Source: an uncultured Clostridia bacterium
Lineage (GTDB): Bacteria; Bacillota; Clostridia; Christensenellales; Aristaeellaceae
DNA length: 52,104 bases
NCBI GenBank assembly: GCA_947600345.1
Contig: CANQGC010000001.1
Coordinates: 1 to 52,104 of the forward strand
Direction of reading: 5' to 3'
Below are positions 16,746-24,688 of the stretch, piece by piece. The notes under the pieces are model-generated. The model was not told the DNA's origin. It saw nothing but the letters and a program-made list of their open reading frames with translations, and did no database searches. The translations under genes and the position numbers were made by a program. Position 1 is the stretch's first letter. Each line of letters starts with the position of its first letter.

Positions 16746-17627
16746 TCAGTCTGCGTAGGGGATGTATTCGAAGTAGTCGTATTCGCTCCTGCCGTCGATC
16801 AGGAAGCCCCAGCCCTCCTCGGTGTTGAGCGCGATGGAGATTCTGCCGCGCGCGCCATCACTGGTCAGGTAGCCCACGTAGCTCACCTTGTCCGTCTCGG
16901 TGACCAGCAGGCTCGTTCCGACGGGAAGCGTGGAGCTGCTGCCGTCCTCCAGCGTCACGGGCAGCGGCCGCGTCGTGATCAGGCTGCGGTACTCCCAGAG
17001 CTCAGTATCGTTCAAATCCCCGGCCACGCGCCAGACGCCGCCGTCGTCGAGTTCGAAGCGGCCGTCCCGCAGCGTGAACCGGCGCGAGCACATCCAGGTG
17101 CCCAGGGCGTCCTGGGAACCGGTCAGCGTAAGGGTGTTGCCGTCGATGGCGGCAATCCTTCCGTAGCCGCAGTCGAAGTAGCCGTCCGTGTTCTCGCCGC
17201 GATTGGCGTCGGCGAACTCGATGGGCCGGAGTCCCTCCTCCCGGCTGAAGCGCAGGCACCAGGTGAAGTAATCCTCGGAGGTTTCGTCGCCGGTCAACAG
17301 GATCTCCAGCGCGCCGTCGCCGTCCAGATCCGCGAGGTAGGCGGCCTCGCTGTACACCACGTAGCTGTCGTAGTTGTAGATCAGCTCGTCCGTCTCCACC
17401 TGTACGCTCAGGTTTTCGTCCTCGTCGTTCTCCTGCATGCGCGCGATCACGACCTCGTCCACGCCGTCTCCATCCAGGTCGACGTAGGTCGCCTCATCCA
17501 TATTGAGCTGCTGCGCGTCCCCGATGTCGACCTCAAAGACCTCCTCGGAATCCGCGTACTCCTCATCCTCGGCCAGCGCCGGAACGAACAGCAGCGCCGA
17601 AAGAATCAGACAGATCCACTTCCTCAT
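16746..17627 (-). CDS. Secreted protein with calcium-binding FG-GAP/VCBS-like repeats, function unknown
   Basis: 293 residues with a signal peptide (hydrophobic residues 5-18, cleavage after ALA at 19). Two acidic loops, DLDGDGVDEVVIA (near 50) and DLDGDGALEILLT (near 101), match the calcium-binding loops of FG-GAP/integrin-like propeller repeats. The rest is beta-rich, and the C-terminal 70 residues resemble an SH3-like fold only loosely. ATG 17627 is preferred to 17633 because GAGGTG is 8 nt from it. Second gene of a two-gene unit with 17673-18122. I do not recognise a specific family. Confidence 0.7.
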   Translation of the reverse strand: MRKWICLILSALLFVPALAEDEEYADSEEVFEVDIGDAQQLNMDEATYVDLDGDGVDEVVIARMQENDEDENLSVQVETDELIYNYDSYVVYSEAAYLADLDGDGALEILLTGDETSEDYFTWCLRFSREEGLRPIEFADANRGENTDGYFDCGYGRIAAIDGNTLTLTGSQDALGTWMCSRRFTLRDGRFELDDGGVWRVAGDLNDTELWEYRSLITTRPLPVTLEDGSSSTLPVGTSLLVTETDKVSYVGYLTSDGARGRISIALNTEEGWGFLIDGRSEYDYFEYIPYAD

Positions 17628-17672
17628 TCGCATCTCACCTCTCTCTTCTCGGATGGGAAGGCATCCCTGCGA

Positions 17673-18122
17673 CTATTCTACCACAACTTTCTCTCGAAGA
17701 AAAGCCTTCAGCCGCTCGATGGCCTCCTGCTGCTGGGTGATGAGGTTCGACGCGACGCCCTGGGCCTCCGCGCTGGCGTCCGGGCAGCTGTTGCGCATCT
17801 TGGTAATTTCCACCACGCCCATGCTCGCGCCCTGGATTGTGATTTCGGCCATGTGGGACGCGGAAGAGTCGGTCATCGTGTTGAACTGCATGCCCATCCA
17901 CATGCCCATGCGCGCCATCGCTCCCTTGGGATGCGGCCGGATGCCTCTCGCCTGAAGCTGATCCTCGGCACTCCTCGCTGCGCCCTCGTAGAACGCCCAC
18001 TCCCGCGTGAGCTCCTGCCGCATGCCCTCGTCCGCGCATCTATCCAGCAGCTGGCCACAGGCGTCCGCTCCCATCCGCGCGTTTTCCACGATCGATTGCA
18101 GCAGAATTCGCGTCTGATCCAT
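17673..18122 (-). CDS. Small all-helical protein, ferritin-like four-helix type, function unknown
   Basis: 149 residues, almost entirely helical with four long amphipathic segments (near 5-25, 35-60, 68-100 and 115-145). Met-rich around MARMGMWMGMQFNTM. It resembles the uncharacterised ferritin-like proteins of Firmicutes, but no metal-ligand EXXH pair is evident. ATG 18122 is chosen over 18128 because AGGGGG is 8 nt upstream. It lies 45 nt before the secreted protein gene and diverges from the two-component operon. Confidence 0.6.
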   Translation of the reverse strand: MDQTRILLQSIVENARMGADACGQLLDRCADEGMRQELTREWAFYEGAARSAEDQLQARGIRPHPKGAMARMGMWMGMQFNTMTDSSASHMAEITIQGASMGVVEITKMRNSCPDASAEAQGVASNLITQQQEAIERLKAFLREKVVVE

Positions 18123-18254
18123 CGTCATTTCCCCCTGATTTTGCACGATTTGGCGCGCTTCGCGCCCGCGCTTTATTCTGACGGATGCGGAGGGGAATAT
18201 TCCTGCCTTTTTCTTGTCGAATATGAAGAAATAAAGGTTTCTGTGGCAGAACAG

Positions 18255-18283
18255 TTGAAACTGCGAATATTCATGTATATAAT
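18255..18283 (+). promoter_or_regulatory. Sigma-A promoter of the two-component operon
   Basis: TTGAAA (18255-18260), 17-bp spacer, TATAAT (18278-18283), 32 bp before the regulator start. Confidence 0.75.
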
Positions 18284-18315
18284 AAACGTATAAATGCGGA
18301 ATTTGGGGTGGTTTT

Positions 18316-19011
18316 ATGTCAATGTACCCTCTGATTTTGATTGCGGACGACGATTCCGTCGTACATGAGTCGCTCGGGCTCTACCTCAGCAGCGAGGGGT
18401 ACGAGTTCCAGAGCGCCTATGACGGCCAGCAGGCGCTGGATATGTTCGAAAACCTTCATCCCGACCTGATGGTGCTCGACCTGATGATGCCGAAGGTTTC
18501 CGGCCTGGACGTGTGCCGCCAGATTCGCCAGAACAGCTCCATGCCGATCATCATGCTCACCGCCAAGGGGGAGGAGATCGACCGCATACTGGGCCTGGAG
18601 CTCGGCGCGGACGATTACATCGTCAAGCCCTTCAGCCCCCGCGAGGTGCTGGCGCGCATCAAGGCGGTGCTGCGCCGCTTCAGCGAGAAGACCGGCGACG
18701 AGGATTCCTCCATCATCCGGCTCCCCCAGCTGGAGATCAGCCTGGAGAACTACCAGGTCAAGGCCGCGGGCAAGGTGATTCCCTGCACGCCCAAGGAGGT
18801 CGAGATCCTGCATATGCTGTGCTCGAACGTCGGCCAGGTGTTCTCCCGCGAGCAGATCCTCTCCCGCGTATGGGGCTACGACTACTTCGGCGACACCCGC
18901 ACCGTGGACGCGCACATCAAGCGCATCCGCCAGAAGCTTCCCCAGGAGAACGTGCCATGGTCGCTCAAGACCGTGTACGGCGTAGGATACCGCTTTGAGG
19001 TCAATGCATAA
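18316..19011 (+). CDS. OmpR/PhoB-family response regulator
   Basis: 231 residues. The receiver domain (6-120) has the acidic pair D11-D12-D13, phospho-acceptor D55 (MVLDLMMP), the switch Thr in MLTAKG and Lys in YIVKPF. A winged-helix effector (133-230) ends VYGVGYRFE, as in PhoB/WalR relatives. It is encoded directly before its kinase with a 1-nt overlap (TAATG). The Shine-Dalgarno is weak (GGGGTGG). The regulon is unknown; a phosphate or envelope-stress role is possible from family alone. Confidence 0.88.
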   Translation: MSMYPLILIADDDSVVHESLGLYLSSEGYEFQSAYDGQQALDMFENLHPDLMVLDLMMPKVSGLDVCRQIRQNSSMPIIMLTAKGEEIDRILGLELGADDYIVKPFSPREVLARIKAVLRRFSEKTGDEDSSIIRLPQLEISLENYQVKAAGKVIPCTPKEVEILHMLCSNVGQVFSREQILSRVWGYDYFGDTRTVDAHIKRIRQKLPQENVPWSLKTVYGVGYRFEVNA

Positions 19012-20489
19012 TGATCCGTATCAGTCGCCCTGCGAAGGAGCCGCCGGCCGGCACAGCGCCGTCTGACGGAACGTCTCCCTCCAAGGGAGAGAAGCACAGC
19101 GTGCTGATCCAGCGCGCTGTGATCTTTGCGGCGGCACTCTATCTCGTCTCGGTGCTCGTGGGTTCCCCCGCGTTTCACCTGGCGGATCGCTTGGGGGTCG
19201 GCCGCTTCGCCTCACTCATCGGTTTGATGGCGGGGTTTATTGCCGCATGCCTCTGCCTGCATCCCTTCGTCAAGATCTTCCTGCAAAAGAGCGTCGATCA
19301 GATCGCCCACCTCCGGGACGTGGCCGTGAAGGTCGGCGAGGGCGAGTTCGACACCCACGCCGATGAATTCGCACCCGGCGAGCTGGGCGAGCTCGGAAGC
19401 GCCCTCAACAATCTGTCCAACCAGCTCTCCCGGCACATGTACATGCTCATCGTGGAGCGCAACCGCCTGAAGCACATGATCAACGGCCTCACCGAGGGCA
19501 TCATCGCTGTGGACGCCTATGGACAGGTGACCCACGTCAACCCCGCCATAGAGACCATGTTTGAGCAGAAGAAGATCTCGCTGGGCCTCCCCGACGCGCG
19601 CATGAAGTACGTGCCGGAGAAGCAGGTATGGGAGGACTTCGACGCGGTGATCAAGAGCGGCGCGCCCATCACCCGCAACTTCACCGTGCGCGACATGATC
19701 ATCCGCATGTCGATCACCCCCACCGTGGACGAGATCGGCACCATCGCCGGAGCGGTGGGCCTGTTCAGCGACATCACCCAGTCCGAACGCCTGGAGCGCA
19801 CGCGTAGGGAGTACGTGTCCAACGTCTCCCACGAGCTGCGCACGCCGCTGACCGCCGTCCGCGCGCTGGTAGAGCCGCTCAAGGAGGGCATGGTCACCAC
19901 CGAGGAGGACCGGCAGCGCTACTACGACATCATCCTGCGGGAGGTCATGCGCCTGTCGCGGCTGATCAACGACCAGCTGGAGCTCTCCCGCCTGCAGAGC
20001 GGCAACGTGGCCATCACCAAGCAGAGGATGACGCTGAGCGACCTGATATTCGACGTCTGCGACCGCTACCACTCCATCGCGCAGGAGCACGGCCTGGAGC
20101 TGCACATCGACAGCGACCTGGAAGGCTGCCCCAAGGTCTTCGCCAATCCAGACCGCGTGGAGCAGATGCTCATCATACTGCTGGACAACGCCATCAAGTA
20201 CACCGAGCAGGGCAGCGTGAGCGTCGGCGTGAAGTGGGACGACGAGATGGTCTACATCACCGTGCACGACACCGGCATCGGCATATCCGCCGAGGACCTC
20301 CCCTACGTGTTCGACCGCTTCTACAAGGTGGACAAGGCGCACAGCGGGAAGGGGTCCGGCCTGGGCCTCTCCATCGCCAAGGAGCTCCTCAACCGCATGA
20401 ACGAGACCATCTGGGTGGACAGCATCCAGGGAGAGGGCAGTGCCTTCACATTCACCGTGCACCGGGAGCCCCGGGAGGGAGAGGAATAG
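19011..20489 (+). CDS. Membrane sensor histidine kinase, PhoR/ResE type
   Basis: 492 residues. Two close membrane segments (about 33-52 and 67-90) leave a very short outside loop, so sensing is probably intramembrane or cytosolic. A HAMP linker (90-145), a PAS domain (150-245, GIIAVDAYGQVTHVNPA), a HisKA domain with phospho-His H274 (VSHELRTPL) and a HATPase domain with N box (LLDNAIKYTEQ), G1 (DTGIGI) and G2 (GKGSGLGLSI) follow. It phosphorylates the upstream regulator. A terminator follows 8 nt after the stop. Confidence 0.88.
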   Translation: MIRISRPAKEPPAGTAPSDGTSPSKGEKHSVLIQRAVIFAAALYLVSVLVGSPAFHLADRLGVGRFASLIGLMAGFIAACLCLHPFVKIFLQKSVDQIAHLRDVAVKVGEGEFDTHADEFAPGELGELGSALNNLSNQLSRHMYMLIVERNRLKHMINGLTEGIIAVDAYGQVTHVNPAIETMFEQKKISLGLPDARMKYVPEKQVWEDFDAVIKSGAPITRNFTVRDMIIRMSITPTVDEIGTIAGAVGLFSDITQSERLERTRREYVSNVSHELRTPLTAVRALVEPLKEGMVTTEEDRQRYYDIILREVMRLSRLINDQLELSRLQSGNVAITKQRMTLSDLIFDVCDRYHSIAQEHGLELHIDSDLEGCPKVFANPDRVEQMLIILLDNAIKYTEQGSVSVGVKWDDEMVYITVHDTGIGISAEDLPYVFDRFYKVDKAHSGKGSGLGLSIAKELLNRMNETIWVDSIQGEGSAFTFTVHREPREGEE

Positions 20490-20496
20490 CGCAACG

Positions 20497-20522
20497 AGAG
20501 CGGCGATGCCGCTCTTTCTGTT
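20497..20522 (+). terminator. Terminator of the two-component operon
   Basis: An 8-bp perfect stem (20497-20504 with 20508-20515), GAT loop, then TTTCTGTT. The MITE-like element begins exactly at the end of the T-tract. Confidence 0.8.
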
Positions 20523-20687
20523 AAGGCAACACCGCACAGAACGGCGGCGCGTCAGGCGATGCCTTTTCCGCCATCTGCTGCTTGCAAATTTCTCGACTTA
20601 CCTCCAGTAAGCCTTCGAAATTTGCAATTGCATCTGACGAAAAATTCATTCACCTGCCGACCACCTTATCTGTGCGGTGTTGCCTTA
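20522..20687. mobile_element. MITE-like element with 19-bp perfect terminal inverted repeats
   Basis: Terminal inverted repeats TAAGGCAACACCGCACAGA (20522-20540) and its exact complement (20669-20687) bound a 166-bp non-coding element. The outermost bases are TA on both sides, compatible with a TA target duplication of the IS630/mariner type. Inside is a nested inverted repeat: GCAAATTTC (20584-20592) pairs with GAAATTTGC near 20617-20625, enclosing a CTTAC/GTAAG hairpin. No transposase is encoded. It separates the kinase terminator from the nicotinamidase gene. Confidence 0.7.
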
Positions 20688-20720
20688 TGTGACAAGACCA
20701 TCCGAAGAGGAGGAATTGCG

Positions 20721-21251
20721 ATGAGGAACTATCTGATCGTCGTGGACATGCAAAGGGACTTCGTGGACGGCTCGCTGGGCACGCCGGAGGCCCAGGCCAT
20801 CGTGGAGAACGTCGCGAGGAAGATCGAAGCCCACGAGGGCCCGATCTTCGTCACGCTGGACACGCATCCCGCGGACTATCTGCACACCGCCGAGGGCAGG
20901 AAGCTGCCCGTGGAGCACTGCATCCGAAACACGCCCGGCTGGAAGCTGGACGCGCGGATCGCGGAGGCGCTCTCCCACAAGCCGCACACGTTGGTGGAAA
21001 AGCCCACCTTCGGCTCGGTGGAGCTGCCGAAGCGGATCGCCGACGACGCCGATGGCGAGGAATTCTCCATCGAGCTGATCGGCCTGTGCACGGACATCTG
21101 CGTGATCTCCAACGCGCTCCTGCTGAAGGCGAGCTTCCCGGAGGCTCCGATCTCCGTGGACGCGAGCTGCTGCGCGGGCGTCACGCCTGAGGCGCACGGC
21201 GCGGCGCTCACAGTGATGCGCAGCTGCCAGATCGACGTGACGAACGGCTAA
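20721..21251 (+). CDS. Isochorismatase-family hydrolase, nicotinamidase-like
   Basis: 176 residues. The catalytic triad of cysteine hydrolases is visible: D9 in VVDMQRDF, Lys in EKPTFGS and nucleophile C127 in CTDICVIS. The metal-binding DTHPADY of nicotinamidases (Asp, His) is also present, so hydrolysis of nicotinamide to nicotinate in NAD salvage is the best guess. ATG 20721 has GAGGAGG upstream; an in-frame extension to 20559 would run through the MITE and is rejected. No promoter is obvious between the MITE and the gene, so the element may supply it or lie in the leader. Confidence 0.8.
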   Translation: MRNYLIVVDMQRDFVDGSLGTPEAQAIVENVARKIEAHEGPIFVTLDTHPADYLHTAEGRKLPVEHCIRNTPGWKLDARIAEALSHKPHTLVEKPTFGSVELPKRIADDADGEEFSIELIGLCTDICVISNALLLKASFPEAPISVDASCCAGVTPEAHGAALTVMRSCQIDVTNG

Positions 21252-21263
21252 AGCAGGGCGCGT

Positions 21264-21947
21264 CTATTCAAAGAAGCGCCGCAGCGGCAGGCCGTCCTCG
21301 AATTGCCAGCCACCCTCGAGCAGGCGCGAAAAGAAGCCGATGATGCTTCCGTTGAGCAGCGCGCAGAGTATCGTCCCCAGCTTCACGCCCTCAAAGTGGC
21401 CGAAGCCGAAAAAGATGAAGGAGAGCACTACGCCCAGCAGGCAGCTCGCGCAGTCGTAGCCGGTCTTGTACTTGGAAATCTCGATGCCGTGCCACGCGGA
21501 CATCTCCTTCACCCAGAGCTCGTACGCCTCCGGCGATACGTAGCTGTGGAACAGCATCGATACGCCCAGGGAGCAGAGCAGCATCCCCAGCGCATAGAAG
21601 GCGACGCGCGCGGCGATGCCCGCACCGGGAAGCAGCGCGACCAGCGCCATCGCTCCGTCCAGCATAAAGCCATAGACCACCGCCGTGACGAAGGAAAACA
21701 GATAGGCGATCCGGAACCGCCGCAGTATGGCGGCCATCGCCACCAGCAGCAAGCCCTGGAACAGATACTCCGCCATGCCGAAGCTGAAGAAGGGCAGGCT
21801 CTGGGAAAGCTTCAGATACAACAGGTACGCCGGAGCCACGACCATCGACACGCCGAAGCCGGCGCGCTCCATCATCGCCGTTCCCAGCGCGAGCACGGCC
21901 AAGCCGAGTATGTAGGCAATCTCCGTATAGAATACGCGCCGCTTCAT
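21264..21947 (-). CDS. YczE/YitT-like integral membrane protein (DUF6198 type)
   Basis: 227 residues, five to six hydrophobic segments, beginning MKRRVFYTEIAYILG with the GTAMMERAGFGVSMVVAPAY stretch typical of YczE-like proteins. The mid-region AWHGIEISKYKTGYDCASC is hydrophilic. Function unknown; relatives are presumed small-molecule transport or membrane proteins. The ATG 21947 has GGAGGA 10 nt upstream. Lies between two terminators, converging on the nicotinamidase gene with only 12 bp between stops. Confidence 0.72.
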   Translation of the reverse strand: MKRRVFYTEIAYILGLAVLALGTAMMERAGFGVSMVVAPAYLLYLKLSQSLPFFSFGMAEYLFQGLLLVAMAAILRRFRIAYLFSFVTAVVYGFMLDGAMALVALLPGAGIAARVAFYALGMLLCSLGVSMLFHSYVSPEAYELWVKEMSAWHGIEISKYKTGYDCASCLLGVVLSFIFFGFGHFEGVKLGTILCALLNGSIIGFFSRLLEGGWQFEDGLPLRRFFE

Positions 21948-21980
21948 TTCAAAATTCCTCCGAAAAATTCCTTTATCCTG

Positions 21981-22025
21981 AAAAGAGCTCTCCGCGTTTG
22001 ATATAGAAACGCGAAAAGCTCTTTT
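21981..22025 (-). terminator. Terminator after mnmE
   Basis: Two nested inverted repeats (AAAAGAGCT 21981-21989 with 22017-22025; CGCGTTT 21993-21999 with 22007-22013) form a long stem. On the minus strand the descending arm ends in CTCTTTT, giving the T-tract. It closes the dnaA-dnaN-mnmE unit. Confidence 0.75.
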
Positions 22026-22047
22026 CTTTGTTGGCTCTTTCTTCCTT

Positions 22048-23376
22048 CTATTTGCCGACGCAGAAGCTCTGGAAGACCCGGTCGATGACCTCCTCGGAGG
22101 CGTCCTCCCCGGTGATCTCCGAGAGGAATCCAAGCGCCCGGCGCAGGTCGATCTCCGCGAGATCCAGCGGCATGCCGGCGCGGATGCTCTCCTCCGCCGC
22201 CTCGATCGCCTCCAGGGAGAGCCCCGCCAGCCGCAGGTGCCTTTCCCCGGTCATGCGCTCCTCGGCGCCTCCCGCCACCGCCACGCGGCGCGTCAGCTCC
22301 TCGATCAGCTTCTCCACGCCCATGCCCGTCGCGGCGCTCAGCTCCAGCGCGCCGGGATGGCCGCTCCGCCTCGGCAGGTCGCACTTGTTCAGGCAGACGA
22401 TGCTCCGCCCGTCCGCGGCCCCCAGCAGCGCCTCGTCCTCGGCGGTGAGCGGCTCGGAGGCGTCCAGCACGATCACCACCACGTCCGCGCCCTCCACGGC
22501 CCGCTCCGCGCGCTCCACGCCGATGCGCTCCACCGGGTCGCCCGTCTCGCGCTGTCCGGCGGTGTCCGAGAGCTCGGCGCAGATGCCGCCCAGCTGAATG
22601 CGCTCGGTGAGCACATCGCGGGTGGTGCCGGGGACTTCGGTCACGATGGCGCGCTCCTGCCGAAGCAGCGCGTTCATCAGCGAGGACTTCCCCACGTTCG
22701 GCCTGCCCGCCAGCACGATGCTCGCGCCCTCGCGAATCAGTCTTGCGCTCCTGGGATCGCAGCGATCTTCGATCTCGGCATGGATTTGGGCCAGCTCCTC
22801 CAGCGTCAGGCGCGCGGCCTCCGGCTCGTCCACCTCCTCGGGAAAGTCGGTGCAGGCCTCGATCCGCGCCATACAGCCCTTGAGTTGATCGGAAACCTTG
22901 CGCACGAAGCCGGACACGCCGCCCTCGAGCTGGCGCAGCGAAGCCCGCGCCGCGGCCTCGGAGTTCGCGCCGACCAGCGCCATGACCGCCTCCGCCCGAC
23001 TCAGGTCGATCCTTCCGTTCAGGAAGGCTCGCTTGGTAAACTCCCCGGGCTCCGCGATCCGCGCGCCCAGCGCGATGGTCCGATCCAGGACCCTGCGGGC
23101 GCAGACGCTCCCGCCGTGGCACTGGATCTCGAACATGTCTTCCCGGGTGTAGGTTCCGGGGCCCGGCAGCCACACCGCCAGCACCTCGTCGAGCTCCTCC
23201 CCTTTCGCTCCCACGGCCCGGCCATAGGTCATCCGGCGCGGAACGAGCGCTCCCTTCCCCTCCGGCCGGAAGCAGCCGCCGAGGATGCGCGCCGCCTCCG
23301 CGCCGCTGCCGCGGACGATGGCGATGCCTCCCTCGCCGGGCGCGGTGGCCACGGCGCAGATGGTGTCCCGTTCCAT
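22048..23376 (-). CDS. mnmE: tRNA uridine-5-carboxymethylaminomethyl synthesis GTPase MnmE
   Basis: 442 residues, near the usual 450. The N-terminal formyl-THF-binding domain starts MERDTICAVATAPGEGGIAIVRGSG. The G domain has GRPNVGKSS (P-loop, near residue 222), VPGTTRD (switch I), DTAGQRET (switch II) and NKCDL (G4), and the protein ends with the catalytic C-x-G-K motif (CVGK). With MnmG it modifies the wobble uridine of tRNAs. The start overlaps the dnaN stop by one nucleotide (TGATG), so it is coupled to dnaN, an unusual neighbour. Confidence 0.95.
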   Translation of the reverse strand: MERDTICAVATAPGEGGIAIVRGSGAEAARILGGCFRPEGKGALVPRRMTYGRAVGAKGEELDEVLAVWLPGPGTYTREDMFEIQCHGGSVCARRVLDRTIALGARIAEPGEFTKRAFLNGRIDLSRAEAVMALVGANSEAAARASLRQLEGGVSGFVRKVSDQLKGCMARIEACTDFPEEVDEPEAARLTLEELAQIHAEIEDRCDPRSARLIREGASIVLAGRPNVGKSSLMNALLRQERAIVTEVPGTTRDVLTERIQLGGICAELSDTAGQRETGDPVERIGVERAERAVEGADVVVIVLDASEPLTAEDEALLGAADGRSIVCLNKCDLPRRSGHPGALELSAATGMGVEKLIEELTRRVAVAGGAEERMTGERHLRLAGLSLEAIEAAEESIRAGMPLDLAEIDLRRALGFLSEITGEDASEEVIDRVFQSFCVGK

Positions 23377-24485
23377 CAGCGGGCGCCGGTGCGCACCGGC
23401 AGGATCAGGTGCACGTAGTCCTCGTCGCCCACGGGCGTCACCACGCAGGGGGATACCGCGCTGTTCAGGTTCATCTCGATGCTCTCGGCGTCGATGAAGC
23501 GCACCACGTCGGTCAGGTACTTGACGTTGAAGGCGATGTTCAGATCGGCGCCCTCCTGCTGAATCTCCAGCTCCTCGTGCACATCGCCAATCTGGGAGTG
23601 GGCCTCCACCACCATCGTGCCGCCGGAAATCTTCAGCATGATCAGATTGTTGCTGCCCTCGCGGGCGATCAGCGCGGCGCGGTCGATGCAGCGGCGGAAG
23701 GGCTCGAGCTCCATCTCCACCCGCGTGGCGAAGCTCTTCGGCAGAATCTGGCGGTACTGGATGTACTCGCCCTCCACCAGGATCACGAATATCTCGGTGT
23801 TGTCCAGGCGAATGTGCAGCTTGTTGCCGCCGAAGGAGAGCTGGGCGAAGGCGTCCTCGTCGCCGGAGAGCAGCTTGCCGATGTCGCCCACGGCCCGGCC
23901 CGGTATGATGGCCGAAACCTGCTCCAGCACGTCCGAGCACTTGGCCCGGCGCAGCGCGAGCCGGTAGCCGTCCAGCGCCACCATGTTCACGTCCCCTCCG
24001 CCGATCTCCAGCAGGCAGCCGGTCAGCACCTCGCGCATGTCATCCTGGGCGATGGCAAACTCGGTCTTTTGGATCATGTCGCGCAGCATGTCCTGGGGCA
24101 GGGCGATCTCCCGCTCGTCCTCCATGCGGGGAAGCATCGGGAAGAGGTCGGCGTCCTGGCCGGAGATGTTCATGCGCGTGGATGCGCTGCGGATGGTGAA
24201 TATGTAGCGCTCGTCCATGCGGATGTCCACGTCGCTGTCCGGAAGCCGGCGCACGATCTCGCTGAACAGTTTGCCCGGAACCACGCCGCGGCCGGAGTCG
24301 CGAATCTCCGCCGGGATACGGGTGACGATGGTGATGCGCTCGTCGGAGCAGGTGAGCACCAGCTGATCGACGCCGGTCTCGATCAGCACGCCCTCCAGAA
24401 TCTGGTTGGTGGTGCGGCTCGCCAGCGCCTTCGTCGCGATTTGCAGCGCTTCGATCAGCTTCGCGGTGGAACAGATGAATTGCAT
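23376..24485 (-). CDS. dnaN: DNA polymerase III beta sliding clamp
   Basis: 369 residues, three clamp domains, starting MQFICSTAKLIEALQIATKAL as in other clamps, with the C-terminal PV-R end (LILPVRTGAR). It forms the dimeric ring that tethers polymerase and partner proteins. ATG 24485 is preferred to 24491 because AGGAGG lies 9 nt upstream of it and only 3 nt from the other. It follows dnaA with a 203-bp gap rich in DnaA-box-like sites. Confidence 0.95.
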   Translation of the reverse strand: MQFICSTAKLIEALQIATKALASRTTNQILEGVLIETGVDQLVLTCSDERITIVTRIPAEIRDSGRGVVPGKLFSEIVRRLPDSDVDIRMDERYIFTIRSASTRMNISGQDADLFPMLPRMEDEREIALPQDMLRDMIQKTEFAIAQDDMREVLTGCLLEIGGGDVNMVALDGYRLALRRAKCSDVLEQVSAIIPGRAVGDIGKLLSGDEDAFAQLSFGGNKLHIRLDNTEIFVILVEGEYIQYRQILPKSFATRVEMELEPFRRCIDRAALIAREGSNNLIMLKISGGTMVVEAHSQIGDVHEELEIQQEGADLNIAFNVKYLTDVVRFIDAESIEMNLNSAVSPCVVTPVGDEDYVHLILPVRTGAR

Positions 24486-24688
24486 GTGCATGCGCCTCCT
24501 TGTGTCTGTTGCGGTTGAAATCTATATGTAGTCGTCATAGTAGAGCGGTGTATACTGTGGATAACGCGGAAAAAGCCTTAAATAAGTCGCTTTTTCGACG
24601 CTTTTTTGTCAACAAGCGCCGTGGATAAGCGGTGCATAAGCGCGAGGTTTTCCACAATCATCCCTTCTCCGGTCGTCCCCATCCGGAA
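24486..24688. other. dnaA-dnaN intergenic region with DnaA boxes (part of candidate oriC)
   Basis: Contains one perfect DnaA box on the minus strand (TTATCCACA, 24564-24556), a one-mismatch box (complement of CGTGGATAA, 24620-24628) and TTTTCCACA (24648-24656). Reading the minus strand from the perfect box there is a short GC cluster and then a tract with CTA-CTA triplets up to about 24520, similar in layout to a DnaA-trio unwinding element. An inverted repeat (AAAAAGC 24570-24576 with 24589-24595) lies in the middle. Confidence 0.6.

Noticed and set aside
20559..20720. N-terminal extension of the nicotinamidase-like gene
   Set aside because: It would translate the MITE terminal repeat; the proper start at 20721 has a GAGGAGG site and a family-like N-terminus.
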